Assembly (NCBI GenBank): GCA_016870995.1
Contig: VFZU01000029.1
Location: 1 to 52,974 of the forward strand
Source: Acidobacteriota bacterium
GTDB taxonomy: Bacteria > Acidobacteriota > Terriglobia > Bryobacterales > Bryobacteraceae
Reading direction: 5' to 3'
Length of the DNA stretch: 52,974 bases
Below, one piece after another: positions 44,372-52,974 of the stretch; the first letter of the stretch is position 1, and every line of letters starts with the position of its first letter. A program made the translations under genes and the position numbers. Below the pieces are notes generated by a model, which saw only the letters and a program-made list of their open reading frames with translations, had not been told where the DNA came from and did not search any database.

Positions 44372-45268
44372 TTGACTCACTACTTAATCTACAATCCGGT
44401 CGCTGGAAAATTGCAGCGAAATCCGGAATTGATTCCAAAAGTTCTTGAAACATTGAGAGCGAATCATGTTTCGGTGCAGCCCTTGCCCACGACCGGGCCA
44501 GACAGTGCACGAGAACTTGCCAGAGAGTGTGTTCGAAAGGGTGCAACCACGGTTTTTGTGGCTGGCGGAGATGGCACCATCAACGAGGTAGTGAACGCTT
44601 TGGCTGGTTCGCAGACTGCTTTGGGAGTATTGCCTGGCGGGACGGCGAATTGCCTCGCGGTGGAACTCGGCATCGGGACTGATTTATTGGCCGCTGCCCG
44701 GAAAACTGTGAACTGGTTCCCGCAACGAATCGCGCTAGGCCTATGCCAGCCGAACGCGGCTTCCCCTCGATATTTTACGGTTATGGCAGGTGCTGGGTTT
44801 GATGCCCAGATTGTTCGTGAAGTGGATTCAAAGTTGAAGCGCAAGCTAGGCAAGGTCGCTTATTGGGTGGCTGGGTTTTCGTCTTCCCTTCGCGTGTTGC
44901 CAGAGTTGTACGCAAAGACTGAGTACGGCGAGGCAAAGGTGAGCTTCGCCTTGGCCAGCCGGGTTCGCAATTATGGCGGAGACCTTGAAATCGCCAAGTC
45001 CATCCGACTCGAAGTGCCAAAGTTTGAAACGGTGTTTTTTGAAGGCCGATTCGCCATCCGATACTTGAAGTACCTGGCAGGCGTTCTCACCAATCATCAT
45101 CGCGGGATGAGTGGAGTTCATGTTCACCATGTCGACAAGCTTGAGCTGAGGGCAGCCAACGGCCAGCCCATTTACCTTCAATTGGATGGTGAAGAGTGCG
45201 GGCAATTGCCTGCCAAGCTTGAAATCGTTCCTTCGGCTTTAACCATTCTTGTTCCGGCTGCAAGCTGA
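44372..45268 (+). CDS. Diacylglycerol-kinase-family lipid kinase
   Basis: The 298-residue protein is of the DagK/YegS type, which phosphorylates diacylglycerol or related lipids in membrane turnover. It shows the catalytic GGDGTINEV motif (residues about 67-75), VLPGGTANCLA and an LDGEE-type C-terminal motif. The TTG start at 44372 (MTHYLIYNPVAGK) gives the characteristic family N-terminus. The bases between it and ligA hold no clear ribosome site. It is followed 3 bases later by the YdjM-type gene. Confidence 0.88.
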   Translation: MTHYLIYNPVAGKLQRNPELIPKVLETLRANHVSVQPLPTTGPDSARELARECVRKGATTVFVAGGDGTINEVVNALAGSQTALGVLPGGTANCLAVELGIGTDLLAAARKTVNWFPQRIALGLCQPNAASPRYFTVMAGAGFDAQIVREVDSKLKRKLGKVAYWVAGFSSSLRVLPELYAKTEYGEAKVSFALASRVRNYGGDLEIAKSIRLEVPKFETVFFEGRFAIRYLKYLAGVLTNHHRGMSGVHVHHVDKLELRAANGQPIYLQLDGEECGQLPAKLEIVPSALTILVPAAS

Positions 45269-45271
45269 GTT

Positions 45272-46264
45272 ATGGATCCCGTTACTCACACAGCCATTGG
45301 ATTCGCTATCGGACAGGCCGGTGCAAAGCGGTTAACTCCCAATTGGGCTTGGGTGATGTTCTTTGCGGCTAGTGCCCCAGATCTAGATGGTTTGATTTTT
45401 CTGCCAGGGGATGTTGGCATCCTCGATTGGCACCGACACTTTACCCATGCGCTCTTTTTCGCGCCCGTCCTGGCCGCCGCCGTGTTGGTTGGCGTGAAGT
45501 ATGTGTTGCGCCGGGAAATCGCAATCCGGGGCGCTTTTCTCCTGGCATTGATGGGCGTGATCGCGCACGATCTGGTGGACTTGTTGACCTATCGGGGCTC
45601 ACGCCTGCTACTTCCGTTTTCAGATCAACCTTACGCCTTAGGGATCGAGTCGTTTTTCGATCCGATTCTGTACGGCATCCTTGCCTTGAGCTTTGTCATT
45701 CCATTCCTCTCTAATCTCGTCAACGGTGAGATTGGAGCACGGAAAGCCTCCGGCGCAATCACTGCTTCCTTAATGCTGTTGGTGATGTTGGCCTGGTTTG
45801 GTGCGCGCTGGACATTCAAAGAGCAGGCAATCGCGGAAATGGCGTCGCGAGTTTACGTTGGCGAGGCACCCCGACAACTAGATGTGTTTCCCTCATTTCA
45901 CCCTTTAAAGTTTCTCGGGCTGGTGCGAGGGAGCAACTTTCACAAGATTCTCGATGTGAATTTGGTTGATTACTTTGATCCCGAGGGCGGCCAGCTTTTG
46001 CATGATCAGGTGCCGAGCGTGGAGGCGGGTAAAGCATTGAGGCTCGCCTCGGCTACGCCAACTGCCCAGACATTTCTGGCTTGGGTCCGGTGGCCACGAC
46101 CCCAGGTGATTCGCCTCGATGGTGATACCCGTTGGGTAGTCACAATCGAAGAGCTGGCGATCGAGAAACACAAGACCCGTCCCCGGGTCATGATCCGCCT
46201 CGATGAACGATACGCGATACAGTCGGAGGTTTATGAGCGTGCGAAAAGTTCAACTGGCTTTTGA
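45272..46264 (+). CDS. YdjM-type membrane-bound metal-dependent hydrolase
   Basis: The 330-residue protein has the DUF457/YdjM pattern: DPVTHTAIG at the N-terminus, SAPDLDGLIFLP, WHRHFTHALFFAP, IAHDLVDLLTYRG and several membrane helices. Histidines and aspartates in those motifs probably bind metal. The C-terminal 120 residues are soluble. The biochemical substrate is unknown. Related proteins were named for LexA-regulated membrane function. Its 3' end overlaps the likely aldehyde dehydrogenase start by about 32 bases. Confidence 0.8.
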   Translation: MDPVTHTAIGFAIGQAGAKRLTPNWAWVMFFAASAPDLDGLIFLPGDVGILDWHRHFTHALFFAPVLAAAVLVGVKYVLRREIAIRGAFLLALMGVIAHDLVDLLTYRGSRLLLPFSDQPYALGIESFFDPILYGILALSFVIPFLSNLVNGEIGARKASGAITASLMLLVMLAWFGARWTFKEQAIAEMASRVYVGEAPRQLDVFPSFHPLKFLGLVRGSNFHKILDVNLVDYFDPEGGQLLHDQVPSVEAGKALRLASATPTAQTFLAWVRWPRPQVIRLDGDTRWVVTIEELAIEKHKTRPRVMIRLDERYAIQSEVYERAKSSTGF

Positions 46265-47612
46265 CGGAGTCGTAGTCGCGGAAGTGCCTGAAACTCCGCT
46301 GGCCGAACTACCCGCAATCCTGAAGAGTGCCGGTAAGGCTTCGCTCGAGATGGCGGAGATGAGTCGCGATCAAAGGGCATCGATTTTATTTCGAGCCAGC
46401 GCAAAGTTCACCGAACAAAGAAACGAGCTTGCGCGCACGATCACGCTCGAAAGTGGGAAGCCGATTCGCGAGGCGCGGGCTGAAGTGGATCGTGCTGCCG
46501 CAACGCTCTTTTGTAGCGGCGAGGAGGCGCACCGTCTTGCAGGTGAAGAGATTCCGATGGATGCATCGGCGGCAGGCAGGGGCCGCGTCGCACAAACCAT
46601 GCGTCAGCCACTCGGCATCATCGCCGCAATCACACCCTTCAATTTCCCTCTCAATTTGGCCATGCATAAAGTCGGGCCATCGATCGCCGCCGGCAACGCG
46701 ACTTTGCTCAAACCGGCATCTGCAACGCCACTGTCTGCAATGCATGCCGCAAGTATTTTGATCAGCTGTGGCTTGCCAGCGGATGCTCTGCAAGTGCTTA
46801 TCGGATCCGGATCCGAGCTCGGGCAAGCTCTGGTGGAAGCCCCGCCGATTCGCATGATTTCTTTCACGGGCAGTGCCGAAATTGGGATGGGCATCTCAGC
46901 CCGAGCTGGCATGAAGAAAATCAGTCTTGAGCTAGGCAATAACAGCGCTGTCATTGTTCTGGACGACGTAGACCTCGACGCAGCTGCCGCGGCTTGTGTG
47001 CCGGGAGCCTATTCGAATTCAGGGCAGACATGCATCAGTGTGCAGCGCATTTATGTCGCCTCCGGAGTGCATGCTGCCTTCACCGAACGATTTGTGGATC
47101 TCACACGAAAGCTCAAGATTGCGCATCCGCTGGAAGAAGATTGTGATGTTTCCTGCCTGATCAGTGAGCAGGAAGCAATTCGAGTACAGTCCTGGATTGG
47201 AGAAGCCGTGCGTGAGGGCGCGACTTTGTTGAGCGGCGGTGGCCGCAATCTGGCAACTTTGCAACCCACGGTAATGGCTCAAGTTCCGCTCACCAGCAAG
47301 CTACACAAAGACGAAGTGTTTGGACCCGTCGTGGGAATCAATGCCGTATCGAATCTGGATGAGGCGATCGCTTTGGTGAACGACTCCCGCTTCGGTTTGC
47401 AAGCTGGGGTTTTCACTTACGATTTGCGTTCGGCCTGGCGCTGTGCGCGCAACATCAAAGCTGGCGGCGTGATGATTAACGATGTTTCGAACTTCCGCGT
47501 TGACCAGATGCCCTATGGCGGGACAAAGGAAAGTGGCCTTGGCAAAGAAGGTCCCCGTTATGCTGTTGAGCAGATGACAGAACTAAAGCTGGTGAGCTGG
47601 CGGTTGGCCTGA
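46233..47612 (+). CDS. Aldehyde dehydrogenase
   Basis: This NAD(P)-dependent enzyme oxidises an aldehyde to an acid. From the ATG at 46233 it has 459 residues; GGAGG just upstream supports that start over the ATG at 46203. The cofactor motif TPFNFPLNLAMHKVGPSIAAGN is followed by SFTGSAEIG, the general base E233 (LELGN) and the nucleophile C267 (SGQTC). The E-C spacing of 34 matches the ALDH family. The family subgroup could not be assigned; succinate-semialdehyde-type enzymes and glyceraldehyde-type enzymes are possible. nadD starts 3 bases after the stop. Confidence 0.9.
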   Translation: MSVRKVQLAFDGVVVAEVPETPLAELPAILKSAGKASLEMAEMSRDQRASILFRASAKFTEQRNELARTITLESGKPIREARAEVDRAAATLFCSGEEAHRLAGEEIPMDASAAGRGRVAQTMRQPLGIIAAITPFNFPLNLAMHKVGPSIAAGNATLLKPASATPLSAMHAASILISCGLPADALQVLIGSGSELGQALVEAPPIRMISFTGSAEIGMGISARAGMKKISLELGNNSAVIVLDDVDLDAAAAACVPGAYSNSGQTCISVQRIYVASGVHAAFTERFVDLTRKLKIAHPLEEDCDVSCLISEQEAIRVQSWIGEAVREGATLLSGGGRNLATLQPTVMAQVPLTSKLHKDEVFGPVVGINAVSNLDEAIALVNDSRFGLQAGVFTYDLRSAWRCARNIKAGGVMINDVSNFRVDQMPYGGTKESGLGKEGPRYAVEQMTELKLVSWRLA

Positions 47613-47615
47613 CCC

Positions 47616-48203
47616 ATGCGTCTCGGTCTTTATGGGGGCACTTTTGATCCCATACACAATGCTCATCTGGGCGTCGCGCTAGCCGCCAGCGAAGCTTTTC
47701 ACCTGGATCGCATGTTGTTGATCCCAAATCGGCTTCCTCCGCACAAGCAGTCGGTCACGGGAGCGAGTTTTGCTCAACGGCTTCGTATGGTCGAGTTGGC
47801 TTGCCAGCCTCATCCACAACTTGCCGCTTGCGGGATTGAAAACAGAGAAGGCAAAAGTTACACCATCCAAACCCTGGAGCAGCTACGTATTGAATACGGT
47901 GGCTCAACTCTATTCTCCTTTCTCATTGGTGCGGATGCGTTTGCTGAAGTTCTTACCTGGTATCGGGTTGAGGAGGTGTTCGCAATGACAGAATTCATTG
48001 TGGCGGCCCGTCCCGGCTTCGAATACTCAATCCCAAAGGGTGCCCGCGTGCATGCACTCGACACTTTGGCATTCCGCGAGAGCTCCTCAGAGATTCGCGC
48101 AATGCTAGCGGCTGGCTTCAATCCAGATGGCTTGCCTGAAGCGGTTCGGAGTTATATTGATGAACAGGGCTTATACCGCACGGTAAAGGTGGAGCGCGCT
48201 TGA
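47616..48203 (+). CDS. nadD: Nicotinate-nucleotide adenylyltransferase
   Basis: NadD makes deamido-NAD from nicotinate mononucleotide and ATP in NAD synthesis. The 195-residue protein has the nucleotidyltransferase signature GGTFDPIHNAHL near its N-terminus, then IPNRLPPHK and the C-terminal RESSSEIRAML (SxxxR-like). Length is normal. It follows the aldehyde dehydrogenase by 3 bases. Its stop overlaps the likely TTG start of the ECF sigma factor. Confidence 0.92.
   Translation: MRLGLYGGTFDPIHNAHLGVALAASEAFHLDRMLLIPNRLPPHKQSVTGASFAQRLRMVELACQPHPQLAACGIENREGKSYTIQTLEQLRIEYGGSTLFSFLIGADAFAEVLTWYRVEEVFAMTEFIVAARPGFEYSIPKGARVHALDTLAFRESSSEIRAMLAAGFNPDGLPEAVRSYIDEQGLYRTVKVERA
48187..48194 (+). promoter_or_regulatory. 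Shine-Dalgarno site supporting the sigma-factor TTG start
   Basis: AGGTGGAG lies 5 bases before the TTG at 48200. The alternative ATG at 48221 has no comparable site. The overlap with the nadD stop (TTGA) would allow translational coupling. Confidence 0.5.
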
Positions 48204-48784
48204 TCTGGCACATCCTGATAATGTTCGCGGCTGTACTCACGGGTAGCGACTCGGAGCTAATCGAGCGCCTGCGCCGCCGCGACCCGGACGCCATGTCCGA
48301 CCTATACGATCGATACGGACGGGTCGTATATTCCGTGATCCTGCGCATTGTGCGAAATGCAGCCGTGGCCGAGGAGTTGTCGCAGGAGGCTTTTCTGCGA
48401 GCATGGAATCGGGCTGAGGGTTTCGATGCGGATCGCGGGCGCATTGCACCCTGGCTACTAACGATTGCGAGAAATCGAGCGATTGACTACCTTCGATCCA
48501 CCGCAGGACAGCAACAAGCAAATACTTTCGAACTGGTTTCATCCGAACGCGTTACTTTGTTCGTTCAAACAGAAGACAGAATGCTCGAACAAGAACAAGC
48601 CCACAGGATCCGTGCAGCCTTCTCGAAGCTGAACGAGAACCAGCGGCAAGTGCTTGAACTTGCCTACTTTGAAGGGCTCTCCCAGTCTGAAATGGCCGAG
48701 AAGCTTGGCCAGCCGCTCGGCACTGTAAAGACTTGGGTCCGTACTGCCCTAACCACCCTGAGGGAGAGCTTCCATGTCGCCTAA
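48200..48784 (+). CDS. ECF-subfamily RNA polymerase sigma factor
   Basis: The 194-residue sigma factor has region 2 (DPDAMSDLYDRYGRVVYSVILRIV, then AEELSQEAFLRAWNRA) and region 4 (LNENQRQVLELAYFEGLSQSEMAEKLGQPLGTVKTWVRTAL). No 1 or 3 region is present. It most resembles the SigK-like ECF group because it is followed by an RskA-type anti-sigma gene whose start overlaps its 3' end by 11 bases. Start TTG at 48200 or ATG at 48221. It probably responds to redox or envelope stress through the anti-sigma factor. Confidence 0.9.
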   Translation: MIWHILIMFAAVLTGSDSELIERLRRRDPDAMSDLYDRYGRVVYSVILRIVRNAAVAEELSQEAFLRAWNRAEGFDADRGRIAPWLLTIARNRAIDYLRSTAGQQQANTFELVSSERVTLFVQTEDRMLEQEQAHRIRAAFSKLNENQRQVLELAYFEGLSQSEMAEKLGQPLGTVKTWVRTALTTLRESFHVA

Positions 48785-49538
48785 CAACCTCGACCCTCAA
48801 GATCAGGATTTGCTGTATGAGTTGTTTGCTCTCGGGCTGCTTGAGCCGGAGCAGATGGCCGAAGTCCGCGCCCGCCTGGAGGCTGGCGACGCAGAAGCCA
48901 TCGAAGGGCTGCGCCACGCTACTGTGCTGACCAGCTCACTTGCTTATGTCGCACCCGAGTCCAAGCCATCCTCGAAGTTGCGGCGACGCTTGATGTTGGC
49001 TGCTGGTGCACCGGAACGGGGTTTCGGTTGGGCCTGGATCGGTGGCCTCGCCGCCACCTGTGCAGCGCTGCTCGTCATCACCTTCAATATGCGAGAGGAT
49101 GTTGGAAATCGTGAAGCGCAGATTGCCCAATTGCAATCGAGACTGGTCGCTAGTGAAGCACTGGTCGCGCAGGCGCGAGATCTTTATGATTTTCTGCGTC
49201 AACCCTCCACGATCACCGTGAAGTTCGGAGATAACCAGCCTGCGCCTCCCAAAGGACAGGTCTTCTTAAATCGGGATCGCGGAGTATTGCTGTTTGCAGG
49301 AAACTTGCCCGCCATGCCGGCAGGCAAAATTTTCGAAATGTGGTTTGTGCCTAAGGGCGGTGGAGCTCCCATCCCAGCCGGTTTGTTCCGTGCCCAGGAC
49401 GGGCAAGGCGTCCACTTCCAGCGCGGCGCAATCGACCCGGCGAGTATTGCCGCAATCGCTGTGACTTTGGAGCCTGAAGCGGGTTCCACCTCGCCGACTC
49501 TGCCAATTCTTTTTGCAGCTCCCGTGGGCGCTGAATAA
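48774..49538 (+). CDS. RskA-type anti-sigma factor
   Basis: The protein of 254 residues should bind the upstream ECF sigma factor. It has a short cytoplasmic N-domain (DPQDQDLLYELFALGLLEPEQMAEVRARLE), one membrane helix (FGWAWIGGLAATCAALLVITF), a short coiled coil (REAQIAQLQSRLVASEALVAQ) and a periplasmic RskA domain (GQVFLNRDRGVLLFAGNLPAMPAGKIFEMWFVPKGGGAPIPAGLF). The zinc-binding HxxxCxxC motif of ZAS-type anti-sigmas is absent. It starts inside the sigma-factor gene, typical of this pair. Confidence 0.88.
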   Translation: MSPNNLDPQDQDLLYELFALGLLEPEQMAEVRARLEAGDAEAIEGLRHATVLTSSLAYVAPESKPSSKLRRRLMLAAGAPERGFGWAWIGGLAATCAALLVITFNMREDVGNREAQIAQLQSRLVASEALVAQARDLYDFLRQPSTITVKFGDNQPAPPKGQVFLNRDRGVLLFAGNLPAMPAGKIFEMWFVPKGGGAPIPAGLFRAQDGQGVHFQRGAIDPASIAAIAVTLEPEAGSTSPTLPILFAAPVGAE

Positions 49539-49589
49539 TTTGCAAAACAGACGGTTTGCGAACCCTCTTGCAGTAAACTGACTGGATTG

Positions 49590-50332
49590 ATGCGAGATTC
49601 TCGACTGAACCAGCTTGGATTGCTGGTAATGTTGCTCGTCGGCTGTCTCGAGGCGCAGCAGTATCGATTTCAAAACTGTCGTCAGGATAATGGCTTGGGC
49701 AATTTCGTTATCACCGCCCTCAACCAGACGAAGGATCACTTTCTTTGGGCCGGTACTCAGAATGGGCTTTATCGCTACGATGGTGCCCAATTTCTGCGCT
49801 TTGGCGTTGCTGAGGGTTTGCCCAGCGCATACATCGTGAGCATGAGCCAGAGCGCCGACGGCACGTTCTGGGTTCACAGCCATCGTGGCGTTTCAAGGTA
49901 TCAGGCAGGGCGCTTTTTCAGCGAACTCGTTTTCGACCAAGCCTCGGACTCTGCTGGCATGGGGATTGCCGTCAACTCCAGTGGAGTTGTGTTTGTCGCC
50001 TCGCGAGGAGGCATTCATATCGGACATAAATCGGGGAAGGACAGTGCTTATCAATTCAAGTTGCACGCCTTCCCGGCAGGACTGAAACCGAAAACTGTCT
50101 GCCAAATTGGCACGGATGGTGAGGGTCGAGCCTGGTTCGGTTGTGGCGACGGTCTTTGCAGTTTGCGCGCCGATGGAAACTATGAGTTCCATCGAGAAGA
50201 TCTGGGCTTGAGTTCAGATAAATGGAATGGGTTCGGATTCGATACTTCGGGCAATGCCTGGCTGCACTCGAACCAGTCGCTGATGCGCAGGAGAAGTGGT
50301 GCGCAGCGATTTGAAGCAATTTCAACTCCCCC
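49590..50332 (+). pseudogene. Hybrid sensor kinase, part 1: signal peptide and first propeller
   Basis: The first of three reading-frame segments of one gene. It has a signal peptide (SRLNQLGLLVMLLVGCLEAQ), then regulator-propeller blades (TKDHFLWAGTQNGLYRYDG, SADGTFWVHSHRGVSRYQ, TDGEGRAWFGCGDGLCSL, DTSGNAWLHSNQSL). The correct frame ends in a C5 run at 50328-50332. There the next segment continues in another frame (SAHLALLFPQPNGEIFF), which requires one more C. A TTG precedes the ATG at 49590. The gene lies 52 bases from the anti-sigma gene. Confidence 0.85.
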
Positions 50333-51092
50333 AAGTCTGCCCATCTGGCGCTGCTTTTTCCACAGCCTAATGGAGAGATCTTCTTCCCTTCAAGCGATGG
50401 CTTATGGCGCGGCGCAACCTCCGGTGCAGTCTCTCTGATTGCGGAAAAACGAAATGGCTTGAGCAGTGAGGTCGTCTCAGAGGTTCTTAAAGATCATGAG
50501 GGCAATCTTTGGCTCGGTTTTCTCGGGGAAGGATTGGCCCGTTGGCAAGGCTACCGAAAGTGGGAGGGATGGACTCAAGAGGAAGGTCTGAATAGCAACG
50601 CGGTTTGGACATTATTGCGGGATGGCCAGAAAACGCTCTGGGCAGGTACAGACGGTGGAGTTAACTTCATGCCGCAGGGTGCGCGCCGTTGGGAATCCCC
50701 ACTCGGAAAGTCGAATCAGTCAATCGGACGCGTGATGTCTTTTGCCCAGGAGAATCCACAAATCATTTGGGCTGCTTCGCAAACAAAAGGTCTGATTCGG
50801 ATTGACACGCGAGATCGCTCACTGCAGATTGTAGGCTTCCCGGCGAACGCTGGTGTCAAATACCTGCACGGGATTCTGATTGATTCCAAGCGGCGCCTCT
50901 GGCTTGGAACTTCAATGGGGCTCTTTGAGGCCAGCGTCGATCAACCGCTACGATGGAATCCCGTCGAGTCAGCAAAACAGGAAGAGCCGGAGTCGATCTA
51001 CACAATTTCAGAAGATTCTAGTGGCCGCATTTGGGCCGCTGGAGATGCCGGAATTCTCGTCAAGGAGCCACAGCGGTGGTCTCGCATTCAGA

Positions 51093-51097
<5 letters not shown>
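50330..51097 (+). pseudogene. Hybrid sensor kinase, part 2: second propeller half
   Basis: The middle segment of the split kinase. It is open through about 250 codons and continues with propeller blades: DGLWRGATSG, NGLSSEVVSEVLKDHEGNLWLGFLGEGLARW, NAVWTLLRDGQKTLWAGTDGGVNFM, and YTISEDSSGRIWAAGDAGILV. Sense is lost in an A6 run at 51092-51097. With five A the frame reads KKIGLLNNSIWLARELSK, which fits the next segment. Confidence 0.85.
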
Positions 51098-52855
<1,758 letters not shown>

Positions 52856-52974
52856 CTCCGCGATTTTGATGGACAGCTCCCTGGGACATTTCATAGAGAA
52901 AATGTTCGAAAGGAGATGTTCGATGTCGAGAGAAAACAAACACGATTCCGGGGCTGCGGAAGGAGCCCGGAGGG
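52856..52974 (+). mobile_element. Probable mobile-element end interrupting the kinase
   Basis: After 52855 the receiver-domain sequence stops. The following bases contain a good Shine-Dalgarno site (AAAGGAGATG, 52909-52918) and a new ATG at 52923 (MSRENKHDSGAAEGARR), which could be the N-terminus of a transposase-like protein cut by the window end. The inverted repeat itself could not be recognised, so the call is based on loss of homology plus a new start. Confidence 0.4.

Noticed and set aside
49540-49565. GCAAA/TTTGC inverted repeat after the anti-sigma gene as a terminator
   Set aside because: The stem is only about 5 bp and has no T tract.

Overview
The window looks like chromosome of a heterotrophic acidobacterium, most like the Bryobacter/Solibacter branch. 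This is an inference from gene content: a large TonB-dependent receptor with an N-terminal carboxypeptidase-regulatory-like domain, a secreted matrixin-type protease with repeat-rich C-terminus, exported TldD/TldE-like proteins, a one-chain LptF-LptG fusion, HemQ, and a propeller-type hybrid sensor kinase. No rRNA, tRNA or CRISPR array was seen.

Left end (1-4970): an IS481-family insertion sequence with clear inverted repeats, then a compact light-harvesting cassette: a xanthorhodopsin-like proton-pump rhodopsin, lycopene beta-cyclase (crtY) and a Brp/Blh beta-carotene dioxygenase. The last two overlap by 4 bp. Three 16-bp tandem repeats start directly after the blh stop codon, followed by a broken REP-associated (Y1) transposase remnant. 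The cassette makes retinal from lycopene and the opsin that uses it. The enzymes that make lycopene (CrtE, CrtB, CrtI) are not in the window. The mobile debris on both sides points to acquisition by transfer, and this is the most interesting part of the window.

5311-12643 (minus strand): a run of secreted or outer-membrane genes: a small exported protein translationally coupled to a matrixin-like metalloprotease, a cyanophycinase-like S51 peptidase, and a TonB-dependent receptor split by one frameshift. 12794-18008: an MscS channel, a flavodoxin-like protein and an SRPBCC-like protein whose reading frames collide, and an S9 prolyl oligopeptidase. 18061-24061: alaC coupled to an acetyltransferase; a hemQ-TPR-lipoprotein operon; an EamA transporter; a tandem UspA protein.

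24082-30661 (plus): tightly overlapping genes for an exported TldD-like metallopeptidase, an exported TldE-like partner lacking the metal motif, fused LptF-LptG for LPS export, and a cytidylate-kinase-like P-loop protein. 30650-33430 (minus): a GNAT, an NAD-dependent epimerase and a DHDPS-family aldolase. 33440-39050 (plus): a DUF4139 protein, an exported protein with an in-frame amber codon, a UvrC-like protein lacking both nuclease centres, and gamma-glutamyltransferase. 39047-44336 (mostly minus): a DUF669-like protein with an SSB-type acidic tail, an exported enolase-superfamily protein, TonB (plus), a DedA-type membrane protein and LigA.

44372-49538 (plus): a diacylglycerol-kinase-type lipid kinase, a YdjM-type membrane protein, aldehyde dehydrogenase, NadD, an ECF sigma factor and its RskA-type anti-sigma factor. 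49590-end: a propeller hybrid histidine kinase with two homopolymer frameshifts, whose receiver domain loses family similarity near 52855, probably at a mobile-element junction. Several genes carry single-base lesions, so either assembly error or real gene decay must be considered.
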